Assembly (NCBI GenBank): GCA_946621895.1
Contig: CAMOOZ010000038.1
Span: 1 to 6,832 of the forward strand
Length of the DNA stretch: 6,832 nt
Source: an uncultured Lachnospiraceae bacterium
GTDB lineage: Bacteria; Bacillota_A; Clostridia; Lachnospirales; Lachnospiraceae
Reading direction: 5' to 3'
Position 1 is the first letter of the stretch. Each line of letters starts with the position of its first letter. The notes beneath the pieces are model-generated. The model had not been told where the DNA came from and did not search any database. It saw only the letters and a program-made list of their open reading frames with translations. Positions 1 to 5,196 of the stretch are shown in pieces. The position numbers and the translations under genes were made by a program.

Positions 1-375
1 AGCGTGATCATCACGAGGATGGAGGGCAGGACGCCGATGCCGGAAAAGGAATCCATCCAGTCCTTTGCCGCCCATCAGGCCAGCATGGTCGTATTCTTAA
101 GCAGCTCTTTGCTGGAGGAGCTTTCCGCAAGGCTGATCGAGGGCGGGTATACGGCCGAAACGCCGGCGGCCATTGTCTATAAGGCCACCTGGCCCGAGGA
201 GGAGAAATATCTCTGCACGGTGGGGACCCTTGCGCAGACCGCAAAGGAGCATAATATCACGAAAACGGCGCTGATGATCATCGGCGATGCCGTGGCGCAC
301 GCGCGTTATGACCGTTCAAAGCTGTATGATCCGACCTTTACGACGGAGTACAGGGAGGCAAGCGCAAGAGGATGA
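1..375 (+). CDS. cobM: Precorrin-4/cobalt-precorrin-4 C11-methyltransferase, C-terminal part (5' end outside window)
   Basis: This is the C-terminal ~124 residues of a SAM-dependent tetrapyrrole methylase of the CobM/CbiF family, which methylates C-11 of (cobalt-)precorrin-4 in corrin ring synthesis in the cytoplasm. The frame is open from the first base of the window, and the GTG at position 4 is an internal valine, not a start. Seen in sequence: a TRMEGRTPMPEKE stretch followed by AAHQASMVVFLS, then AAIVYKATWPEE and a late TALMIIGDA segment. This order is typical of the second half of CobM/CbiF. It stops at TGA 373-375. The next gene, cobJ, begins 39 bases later on the same strand and catalyses another methylation of the same pathway, which supports the call. 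The S-adenosylmethionine loop near the N-terminus is outside the window. In a clostridial background the anaerobic name cbiF may be more apt. Confidence 0.93.
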   Translation, partial: SVIITRMEGRTPMPEKESIQSFAAHQASMVVFLSSSLLEELSARLIEGGYTAETPAAIVYKATWPEEEKYLCTVGTLAQTAKEHNITKTALMIIGDAVAHARYDRSKLYDPTFTTEYREASARG

Positions 376-414
376 CAGGCGGATGGCGCGGCCATCCCCG
401 GAAAGGATGAGAAA

Positions 415-1167
415 ATGGCGAAAAGTATTTCCGTGATCGGCATCGGTCCGGGCAGCAGGGAGATGATGACGGTGGAGGCGGTCCAGGCGCTGAAGGACTG
501 CAGTGTGATCGTGGGGTATCATGTCTATGTGGATCTGGTAAAGGAGGACTACCCGGAAAAGCGGCTGCTCTCCACGCCGATGAAGAAGGAAACAGAGCGC
601 TGCGAGATCGCGCTGGAGGAGGCGCTGAAGGGCGAGGATGTGGCCTTTGTCTGCAGCGGCGATGCCGGCGTGTACGGCATGGCAGGCCTGGTCTATGAGG
701 TGGCAAAGGGCCATCCCGAGGTGGAGATCAGGATCATCCCCGGGATCACTGCGGCCTGCAGCGGCGCGGCGGCGCCGGGCGCCCCGCTGACCCATGATTT
801 CTGCCTGATCTCCCTCAGTGATCTGCTGACGCCCTGGGAGACGATCGAAAAGCGCCTCAGAGCAGCGGCGGAGGGGGATTTTGCGATCGTTCTCTATAAT
901 CCCGCTTCCCACAACCGCCATGATTATCTGCAGAAGGCCTGCGATATCCTGCTGGAAAAGCTGCCGCCCTCACAGGTCTGCGGCACGGTCCGCAATATCG
1001 GCAGGGAAGGCGAGGAAGCGAAGGTGATGACCCTTGGGGTGCTGAGGGACACGCAGGTGGATATGTTCACCACCGTTTTTATCGGCAATTCGATGACAAA
1101 GGAGCTAAACGGCAGGATGGTCACGCCGAGAGGCTATGCGGTGGAGCTGGAAGCCGCAGAGGACTGA
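415..1167 (+). CDS. cobJ: Precorrin-3B/cobalt-precorrin-3 C17-methyltransferase
   Basis: This 250-residue SAM-dependent tetrapyrrole methylase performs C-17 methylation with ring contraction in corrin synthesis (CobJ; CbiH in the anaerobic pathway). Seen in sequence: the N-terminal glycine loop GIGPGS at residues 9-14, the family signature SGDAGVYGMA at 81-90, IIPGITAA at 107-114, LYNPASHNR at 160-168 and VRNIGREGE at 192-200. The length is that of a single-domain CobJ/CbiH, with no fused CbiG or nitrite-reductase-like domain. The ATG at 415 is chosen because AAAGGA at 402-407 lies 7 bases upstream and the glycine loop then falls at the expected distance from the N-terminus. It follows cobM in the same direction and is probably the last gene of the cobalamin operon, because a strong terminator lies 61 bases after its stop. 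A B12-poor clostridium would use it in the anaerobic route, but the sequence alone does not settle oxygen dependence. Confidence 0.95.
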   Translation: MAKSISVIGIGPGSREMMTVEAVQALKDCSVIVGYHVYVDLVKEDYPEKRLLSTPMKKETERCEIALEEALKGEDVAFVCSGDAGVYGMAGLVYEVAKGHPEVEIRIIPGITAACSGAAAPGAPLTHDFCLISLSDLLTPWETIEKRLRAAAEGDFAIVLYNPASHNRHDYLQKACDILLEKLPPSQVCGTVRNIGREGEEAKVMTLGVLRDTQVDMFTTVFIGNSMTKELNGRMVTPRGYAVELEAAED

Positions 1168-1172
1168 TCACA

Positions 1173-1201
1173 TTTACAATTTGCCCTGCATCCGTTATAA
1201 T
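1173..1201 (+). promoter_or_regulatory. Near-consensus sigma-70/SigA promoter
   Basis: TTTACA at 1173-1178 (5 of 6 match to TTGACA) and a perfect TATAAT at 1196-1201 are separated by exactly 17 bases. The predicted transcription start is near 1208. It begins 5 bases after the cobJ stop codon and points towards the YcxB-like/tsa cluster, so it is the best candidate for the cluster promoter. A strong terminator at 1228-1257 lies just downstream, so a transcript would have to pass it or end as an RNA of about 50 nt. The assignment is by pattern only. Confidence 0.65.
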
Positions 1202-1210
1202 GGGCAGGGC
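1183..1210. promoter_or_regulatory. 7-bp inverted repeat bracketing the -10 box (possible operator)
   Basis: GCCCTGC at 1183-1189 and GCAGGGC at 1204-1210 are perfect reverse complements separated by 14 bases. Their centres are 21 bp apart, about two helical turns, and the TATAAT box (1196-1201) lies between them. This geometry fits a dimeric repressor operator over the promoter. In RNA reading through from cobJ it could instead fold as a hairpin with a 14-base loop, but the following T-run starts too far from the stem for a normal terminator. No known operator family is recognised. Confidence 0.45.
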
Positions 1211-1227
1211 GGATAGATTTTTCTGGG

Positions 1228-1257
1228 AAGCGCCCGAAACCGGGCGCTTTCTTCTTT
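1228..1257 (+). terminator. Intrinsic terminator after cobJ, at the start of the tsa leader
   Basis: A perfect 9-bp stem, AAGCGCCCG (1228-1236) with CGGGCGCTT (1241-1249), closes a 4-base AAAC loop. It is followed by a pyrimidine tract, TCTTCTTT (1250-1257). The hairpin is very GC-rich. It would end transcription of the cobM-cobJ operon and, because it lies about 20 bases beyond the predicted start of the 1173-1201 promoter, could also attenuate transcription of the downstream cluster. Confidence 0.85.
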
Positions 1258-1390
1258 GTGCCATGGGGCGAGAAGGAAGTGATCACCATTTGGCGATGCG
1301 CCCGTGAGGCTGCGCATCCGGCGGCCGGATATTTAAAGCAACAACAAAGTGCATTATGCTTTGCGCAACACGGATAGGGAAAAGGGAAAG
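1258..1390 (+). other. Structured leader ahead of the YcxB-like gene
   Basis: No convincing gene is seen here. Two short inverted repeats overlap: GATGCGC (1295-1301) with GCGCATC (1312-1318), and ATCCGG (1316-1321) with CCGGAT (1325-1330). They share bases 1316-1318, so the two hairpins exclude one another in RNA. Neither is followed by a T-run. No cobalamin riboswitch B12 box and no T-box motif is visible. Purine-rich AGGGA (1376-1380) and AAGGGA (1382-1387) precede the start at 1391. Confidence 0.35.
1332..1360 (+). promoter_or_regulatory. Weak alternative promoter downstream of the terminator
   Basis: TTTAAA (1332-1337) and TATGCT (1355-1360) are 17 bases apart, each matching 4 of 6 consensus positions. 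This would start transcription about 25 bases before the YcxB-like gene and bypass the terminator at 1228-1257. It is much weaker than the promoter at 1173-1201 and is offered only as an alternative. Confidence 0.2.
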
Positions 1391-1894
1391 ATGGAGCTGG
1401 ATTTTGATGTAAGGATCACGACCCCGATCCTGTTTGATTTTTTGCTGCGGCATACCTATACGAGCCTTCAGGGCATCCTTGGCGTGCTCATCGGGCTGCT
1501 GGCCATCGGGTATTTCTGTTATTCCGGGGACCTGATGTTTCTGATCGCGGGGATCGTGGTGCTGGTCTATCTTCCGCTGACGCTGCTGATGCGGGCGGTC
1601 GGGCAGGCAAGGACCAATCCGGCGTTTAAGGATGTGATCCATTATCATCTGGATGAGCGGGGGATCGAAGTCTCCCAGGGCCAGGCCGCGCAGCGAATTG
1701 CCTGGGCGCAGATCGTCAGGGCGAAGGAGAGCGGAAAAAGCATCTTTCTCTATACCAGCCCGGTGAACGCGACGATCTTTCCGAAAAAGGATCTGGCGGG
1801 AAAAGAGCAGGAGCTGTATGCGATGCTGGAAGAATATCTGCCTGCGGAAAAGCTGAAGCTGAAGACGGGCGGCGGAAAGGAAAAGAACGCTTGA
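1391..1894 (+). CDS. YcxB-like membrane protein of unknown function
   Basis: This 167-residue protein has two predicted membrane helices (about residues 26-44 and 48-68) followed by a cytosolic domain of about 90 residues. The soluble part runs YHLDERGIEVSQG (85-97), IAWAQIVRAKES (103-114), IFLYTSPVNATIFPKKDL (118-135). The 'response to a GI(E) strand, W-x-x-I, then PK(K/R)' layout matches the YcxB-like family, whose biochemical function is unknown. The tail, KLKLKTGGGKEK, is lysine-rich. The ATG at 1391 is preferred because a purine-rich site lies just upstream. A GTG at 1349 would add 14 residues, but it has no ribosome binding site and the added residues look non-native. It is the first gene of the tsa cluster, and its TGA overlaps the TTG of tsaE by 4 bases, implying translational coupling. 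No link between this family and t6A synthesis is established. Confidence 0.75.
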   Translation: MELDFDVRITTPILFDFLLRHTYTSLQGILGVLIGLLAIGYFCYSGDLMFLIAGIVVLVYLPLTLLMRAVGQARTNPAFKDVIHYHLDERGIEVSQGQAAQRIAWAQIVRAKESGKSIFLYTSPVNATIFPKKDLAGKEQELYAMLEEYLPAEKLKLKTGGGKEKNA

Positions 1895-2337
1895 TCACCG
1901 CCGGGGAATATCTGACGAACGCGCCGGAGGAAACCTTCCTGCTGGCAAAAAGGCTTTCCGAAGAGGCAGGACCCGGTGAGGTGATCCTGCTGGAGGGGGA
2001 GCTGGGCGCAGGAAAAACCCTTTTTGCCCAGGGCTTTGCCGCAGGGCTTGGGATCACCGATATCGTTGCCAGCCCCACCTTTACGATCCTGCAGATCCAT
2101 GCTTCCGGAAGGATCCCGCTTTATCATTTTGATCTTTATCGCCTTCAGGAGGAAGAGGAATTCTTTGCCATCGGCGGGGATGAATATTTTGACGGGAAGG
2201 GGATCTGCCTGATGGAGTGGGCGCTGCAGTTCTCCCGGATCATTCCCGCGCCCTTCACCTTGGTCAGGATAGAGAAGCTGTATGAACGGGGAGATGAGGC
2301 AAGAAGGATCCTGATCGGGATCTCCGGAAATGGCTGA
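1891..2337 (+). CDS. tsaE: tRNA threonylcarbamoyladenosine biosynthesis ATPase TsaE
   Basis: TsaE is the P-loop ATPase that drives turnover of the TsaB-TsaD complex in making t6A37 on ANN-decoding tRNAs. Seen in sequence: Walker A GELGAGKT at residues 36-43, SPTF at 61-64 (switch region), YHFDLYRL at 78-85 and the Walker-B-like ICLMEW at 105-110. At 148 residues it is of normal size. The start is TTG at 1891. No in-frame ATG exists before residue 108, the conserved fold begins near residue 12, and AAAGGA (1877-1882) sits 8 bases upstream. The start overlaps the stop of the YcxB-like gene by 4 bases, and the tsaB fusion follows 52 bases after its end. In Escherichia coli and Bacillus subtilis this family is essential or nearly so. 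The call is firm. Confidence 0.96.
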   Translation: MITAGEYLTNAPEETFLLAKRLSEEAGPGEVILLEGELGAGKTLFAQGFAAGLGITDIVASPTFTILQIHASGRIPLYHFDLYRLQEEEEFFAIGGDEYFDGKGICLMEWALQFSRIIPAPFTLVRIEKLYERGDEARRILIGISGNG

Positions 2338-2362
2338 CCGGCGCTTTTTGCCGGAGAGATGA

Positions 2363-2382
2363 AGGGAGCAGTATCCCTGAGG
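2363..2382 (+). promoter_or_regulatory. Small hairpin abutting the tsaB ribosome binding site
   Basis: AGGGA (2363-2367) pairs with TCCCT (2374-2378) around a 6-base loop, directly touching GAGG (2379-2382), the ribosome binding site 7 bases before the TTG start of tsaB-rimI. The hairpin is short and may only keep the site accessible. AGGGAG in its 5' arm could also act as a decoy ribosome site. Regulatory meaning is inferred. Confidence 0.3.
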
Positions 2383-2389
2383 TAGCGGA

Positions 2390-3682
2390 TTGAAAATCCT
2401 TTCAATAGAGTCCTCCGGCCTGGTGGCATCCGCCGCTTTGCTGGATGGGGATGTACTGATTTGCGAGCTTACGCTCAACCATAAAAAAACACATTCGCAG
2501 ACGCTTCTGCCGATGATCGCCCGGCTGAAGGAAATGACGGAGCTTGAGCTGTCCGCACTGGACGGGATCGCCGTTTCCGCAGGGCCAGGGTCCTTTACGG
2601 GGTTAAGGATCGGCGCAGGAACGGCAAAGGGCATTGCCGCCGCATTGGATAAGCCGATCATTCCGGTGGGGACGCTGGAAGCGCTGAGCTTTAATCTTGC
2701 CGGCGCGGAGGGCCTTGTGTGTCCGCTGATGGATGCCAGAAGAGACCAGGTATACACGGGGATCTTCGATGTGGCGGGGGAAGCGCCATCGCCGCTGCTT
2801 TCCCCCTGCGCGATCAGCATTGACGAGTTTGTGCGGAAAGCCTGCGCATTGTCTGCCGGGACCGGACGCAGGCTGTTTTTGCTGGGCGACGGCGTCCCTG
2901 CTTTTCATGAACAGCTGGAAAAGGGGATAAGCTGTCCGCACTGCTATGTGCCTGCGCCGAATAACCGTCAGCGGGCCGCTTCCGTGGCGGCGCTGGGTGA
3001 GCTTATGCTGAGGAAAGGGAAGGGGATCCCGGCTGATCGTTTCGCGCCGGTTTATCTGCGCCCTTCACAGGCGGAGAGGGTGCGCGGCGAGAGGCTCTCC
3101 GGCGCGGTTTCCGCAGCATCGCCGAAGGCGGACATGGCCGAACGGCCGAAAGCGGACACTGCCGAACCATCGAAGGCGGACACCGCGGCATCCGCGACAG
3201 CCTCATCCGGAGCGGATAATTCGGCTGCCTGTTCGGGACCGATTGTGATCAGGCCGCTTGAGGAAAGGGATCTGGAGGAGGAAAGCCGCATCGAGGCGGA
3301 GAGCTTTTCCATGCCCTGGAGCAAAGAGAGCTTTAAAGAGCTTCTGGACAAAAGCTATGCGCATTATCTGGTGGCGGAAGAGGAAGATCATATCCGTGGG
3401 CTCTGCGGCATGCTCGTTGCCGCGGATGAAGGGGATATCTCCAATGTGGCCGTGAAAACGGACTTTCGGGGCAGAGGGATCGGAAAGCTCCTGCTTAAAG
3501 CCATGCTGAAGGATGCGCGGCAGATGGGAATAAGGGAGCTGAATCTTGAGGTGAGAGTCTCGAATCATGCCGCCATCAGGCTGTATGAGGGGCTTGGTTT
3601 TGTCCGGGTGGGGAAACGCCCGGGCTTTTATGATGCGCCAAAGGAAGACGCGCTGCTGATGAAGCTCTCCCTGGGGGGTTAA
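2390..3682 (+). CDS. tsaB-rimI: Fusion of t6A subunit TsaB and ribosomal-protein S18 alanine N-acetyltransferase RimI
   Basis: This 430-residue protein has two domains. Residues 1-235 are TsaB, the ASKHA-fold partner that dimerises with TsaD. They show ILSIESSG at 3-10, HKKTHSQTLLPMI at 31-43, SAGPGSFTGLRIG at 63-75 and DARRDQVY at 115-122. Residues 284-430 are a GNAT acetyltransferase of the RimI type: SNVAV at 351-355, the acetyl-CoA pyrophosphate loop RGRGIG at 360-365, LEVRVSNHAAIRLYEGLGF at 386-404, and RPGFYDAPKEDALLM at 410-424. RimI acetylates the N-terminal alanine of ribosomal protein S18. Both domains are of normal length. They are joined by an Ala/Ser/Lys/Asp-rich linker (about 236-283) with three 8-residue repeats. 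The start is TTG at 2390, with GAGG 7 bases upstream; no nearby ATG would keep the first strand. The TAA abuts the ATG of rnz. TsaB-RimI fusions are, to my memory, known in some Firmicutes, so this is probably a true fusion rather than a sequencing error. Confidence 0.94.
   Translation: MKILSIESSGLVASAALLDGDVLICELTLNHKKTHSQTLLPMIARLKEMTELELSALDGIAVSAGPGSFTGLRIGAGTAKGIAAALDKPIIPVGTLEALSFNLAGAEGLVCPLMDARRDQVYTGIFDVAGEAPSPLLSPCAISIDEFVRKACALSAGTGRRLFLLGDGVPAFHEQLEKGISCPHCYVPAPNNRQRAASVAALGELMLRKGKGIPADRFAPVYLRPSQAERVRGERLSGAVSAASPKADMAERPKADTAEPSKADTAASATASSGADNSAACSGPIVIRPLEERDLEEESRIEAESFSMPWSKESFKELLDKSYAHYLVAEEEDHIRGLCGMLVAADEGDISNVAVKTDFRGRGIGKLLLKAMLKDARQMGIRELNLEVRVSNHAAIRLYEGLGFVRVGKRPGFYDAPKEDALLMKLSLGG
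3122..3193 (+). repeat. Three tandem 24-bp units encoding the TsaB-RimI linker
   Basis: Residues 245-252 (PKADMAER), 253-260 (PKADTAEP) and 261-268 (SKADTAAS) form three imperfect copies of an 8-residue unit built on K-A-D-T/M-A. At DNA level each is 24 bp, with a shared core close to CGAAAGCGGACA. The units lie exactly between the TsaB and RimI domains and keep frame, so copy-number change would alter only linker length. Confidence 0.8.
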
Positions 3683-4606
3683 ATGCTGGATGTCTGTTTA
3701 CTGGGAACGGGCGGAATGATGCCGCTTCCCTACCGGTTTCTCACTGCCCTGGCCGTGCGTTACAACGGTTCCACGATCCTGATCGACTGCGGAGAGGGAA
3801 CGCAGATCGCGCTGCGCAAAAAAGGCTGGAGTCCGAAGCCGATTGATTATATCTGCTTTACCCATTTTCATGCGGATCATATCTCCGGACTTCCCGGGAT
3901 GCTGCTGAATATGGGGAATGCGGAAAAGACGGAGCCGCTGACGCTGATCGGACCCAAGGGACTGACCAATGTGGTGAATTCCCTTCGGGTGATCGCGCCT
4001 GATCTGCCCTTTCCCGTGCGCTGCCTGGAGATCGATGGCCATGATCAGGATTTTTCCGTCGGCGACCTGACGATCCGCGCCTTCCGGGTGCATCATAATG
4101 TGCCCTGCTACGGCTATCAGCTCGCTCTTTCCAGACAGGGAAAATTCGATCTGGAGGCGGCGGAGGCGCTGGGCCTGGATAAGCGCTGCTGGAACAGGCT
4201 GCAGAAGGGGGAGACGGTCGAGGCAGAGGGAAAGCGATATACGCCGGATATGGTGATGGGTCCGCCCAGAAAGGGGCTTAAGCTGGTCTATACCACGGAC
4301 ACGCGTCCCACCCGGTCGATCATCGAGAATGCAGAGAATGCGGATCTCTTTATCTGTGAGGGAATGTACGGAGAACCCGACAGCACGGATAAGGCGAAAG
4401 AGCATAAGCATATGAACTTTATCGAGGCGGCGATGCTCGCCAGAAAAGCGGCCGTAAGGGAGCTCTGGCTGACCCATTATTCGCCTTCTCTGCTGAAGGC
4501 GGAGGAATTCATGCCGGGGGTCAGGGAGATCTTTCCGAATGCCCATGCCGGCAAGGATGGAAAAAGCAGGACGCTGAGATTTCCGGACGATGACAGACAG
4601 ACATAA
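3683..4606 (+). CDS. rnz: Ribonuclease Z (tRNA 3' endonuclease), metallo-beta-lactamase fold
   Basis: This 307-residue metallo-beta-lactamase-fold protein resembles RNase Z, which cuts the 3' trailer from tRNA precursors. Seen in sequence: LLGTGG at 6-11, the zinc motif THFHADHISGLPG at 60-72 (H61, H63, D65, H66), H138 within VHHNVPCYGYQL, YTTDTRP at 203-209 (D206, bridging metal ligand), H243 in KHMNFIEAAMLA, and LTHYSP at 263-268 (H265). Residues about 150-195 (KFDLEAAEALGL through RYTPDMVMGPPRKG) correspond to the substrate-recognition part of RNase Z, which favours this over a generic hydrolase. The usual arginine after the last metal histidine (S-R-Y) is replaced by S-P-S-L. The ATG directly follows the TAA of tsaB-rimI, and a G-run at 3673-3678 could serve as the ribosome site. 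Context among tRNA-modification genes supports the role. A related phosphodiesterase activity is the main alternative. Confidence 0.85.
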   Translation: MLDVCLLGTGGMMPLPYRFLTALAVRYNGSTILIDCGEGTQIALRKKGWSPKPIDYICFTHFHADHISGLPGMLLNMGNAEKTEPLTLIGPKGLTNVVNSLRVIAPDLPFPVRCLEIDGHDQDFSVGDLTIRAFRVHHNVPCYGYQLALSRQGKFDLEAAEALGLDKRCWNRLQKGETVEAEGKRYTPDMVMGPPRKGLKLVYTTDTRPTRSIIENAENADLFICEGMYGEPDSTDKAKEHKHMNFIEAAMLARKAAVRELWLTHYSPSLLKAEEFMPGVREIFPNAHAGKDGKSRTLRFPDDDRQT

Positions 4607-5191
4607 ATGAAAAAGGGATCCGGATTCACAAAAATCAGCATACTGATCATTTTACTGATGTGCCTTATCGTAGGGGGATACTATGCCCTGACCAGGCGCC
4701 CTGCTGAACCCGGAGAGGAGAGCGGCGCGCCAAAATCCACCGTGCAGGAGCTTTTATCCGTCAATTTCAGCAGAAACTATCCGCCGACGCCGAAGGAGGT
4801 CCTGAAGCAGTATTCCGAGATCACGAAGGCCTTTTATAACGAAGAGTATTCCGACGAAGAGCTGGCAGCCCTGGGGCACAAGATCCAGGAGCTCTATGAC
4901 AGCGAGCTGGTGGAAAACCAGACCGATGAGCAGTATTTAAGAACGCTTCGCTCGGACATTTCCAATTTCAAGAACCTGGGCATCACGATATCCTCCTATG
5001 CCACCTCCGCCAGCACGGATGTGGATTATTTTTCCGAGGATGGCTTTCAGTTTGCCAGATTAAACTGCATCTATTCCATCCGCCAGGGCACCCAGATGGG
5101 ATCGATCAAGGAAGTTTTCCTGCTGCGAAAGGATGCGGAGGGCCACTGGAAGATTTACGGCTGGGATGTGCTGAAGGAAGAGGAGGAATAA
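4607..5191 (+). CDS. Membrane-anchored protein of unknown function between rnz and tsaD
   Basis: I do not recognise a characterised family. The 194-residue protein begins with a short basic stretch (MKKGSGFTK) and one hydrophobic helix (about residues 10-28), with no lipobox or clear signal-peptidase site, so it is probably an N-terminally anchored protein with an extracytoplasmic domain. Residues 60-110 look helical (PPTPKEVLKQYSEITKAFYNEEYSDEELAALG). The last 70 residues look like beta strands ending in VFLLRKDAEGHWKIYGWDVL, resembling the closing sheet of NTF2-like/DUF4878-type domains. From memory it may correspond to a Lachnospiraceae domain of unknown function (DUF6715-like), unverified. 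It ends in four glutamates. The ATG abuts the TAA of rnz, and no Shine-Dalgarno site is visible, so translation probably depends on coupling. Its 3' end carries the ribosome site of tsaD. Confidence 0.8.
   Translation: MKKGSGFTKISILIILLMCLIVGGYYALTRRPAEPGEESGAPKSTVQELLSVNFSRNYPPTPKEVLKQYSEITKAFYNEEYSDEELAALGHKIQELYDSELVENQTDEQYLRTLRSDISNFKNLGITISSYATSASTDVDYFSEDGFQFARLNCIYSIRQGTQMGSIKEVFLLRKDAEGHWKIYGWDVLKEEEE
5181..5186 (+). promoter_or_regulatory. Ribosome binding site fixing the TTG start of tsaD
   Basis: AGGAGG lies within the final Glu-Glu codons of the upstream gene, 10 bases before the TTG at 5197. A second weaker AAAGGG (5190-5195) is too close to the start to be optimal. The strong site supports a TTG start, since the next in-frame ATG would remove the first ~97 residues. 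Confidence 0.75.
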
Positions 5192-5196
5192 AGGGA

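Noticed and set aside
316..921. Minus-strand open frame (201 codons) opposite cobM/cobJ
   Set aside because: It spans two real cobalamin genes and their gap, and its composition is typical of an antisense shadow.
1183..1217. GCCCTGC/GCAGGGC hairpin as a second cobJ terminator
   Set aside because: The loop is 14 bases and the T-run begins several bases after the stem, so it is a poor intrinsic terminator compared with the one at 1228-1257.
1279..1377. Possible 32-codon leader peptide (GTG start)
   Set aside because: The AAGGA site is only one base from the GTG, there is no run of regulatory codons, and the sequence overlaps the leader hairpins.
1349..1390. 14-residue N-terminal extension of the YcxB-like protein from a GTG start
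   Set aside because: It has no ribosome site, the residues are polar and unlike the family, and the ATG at 1391 has purine-rich sequence just upstream.
1168..1390. Cobalamin riboswitch or T-box at the operon junction
   Set aside because: No B12 box, no T-box signature and no long aptamer-like fold is visible; the region before the terminator is also too short after the promoter.
1165..1897. Repeated TGATCA palindromes near gene ends (1165, 1280, 1892)
   Set aside because: Two arise from TGA stop codons followed by TCA, and GATC is frequent throughout the window because of Ile ATC codons after G, so chance explains them.
1750..2820. Long minus-strand open frame (356 codons) across tsaE and tsaB
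   Set aside because: It lies opposite two genes with clear catalytic motifs, its protein is Ser/Pro/Arg-rich with no recognisable domain, and it arises from the high GC content of the coding strand.
3698..4546. Minus-strand open frame (282 codons) opposite rnz
   Set aside because: The plus strand carries the full RNase Z metal site; the antisense protein is Arg/His/Gln-rich without family features.
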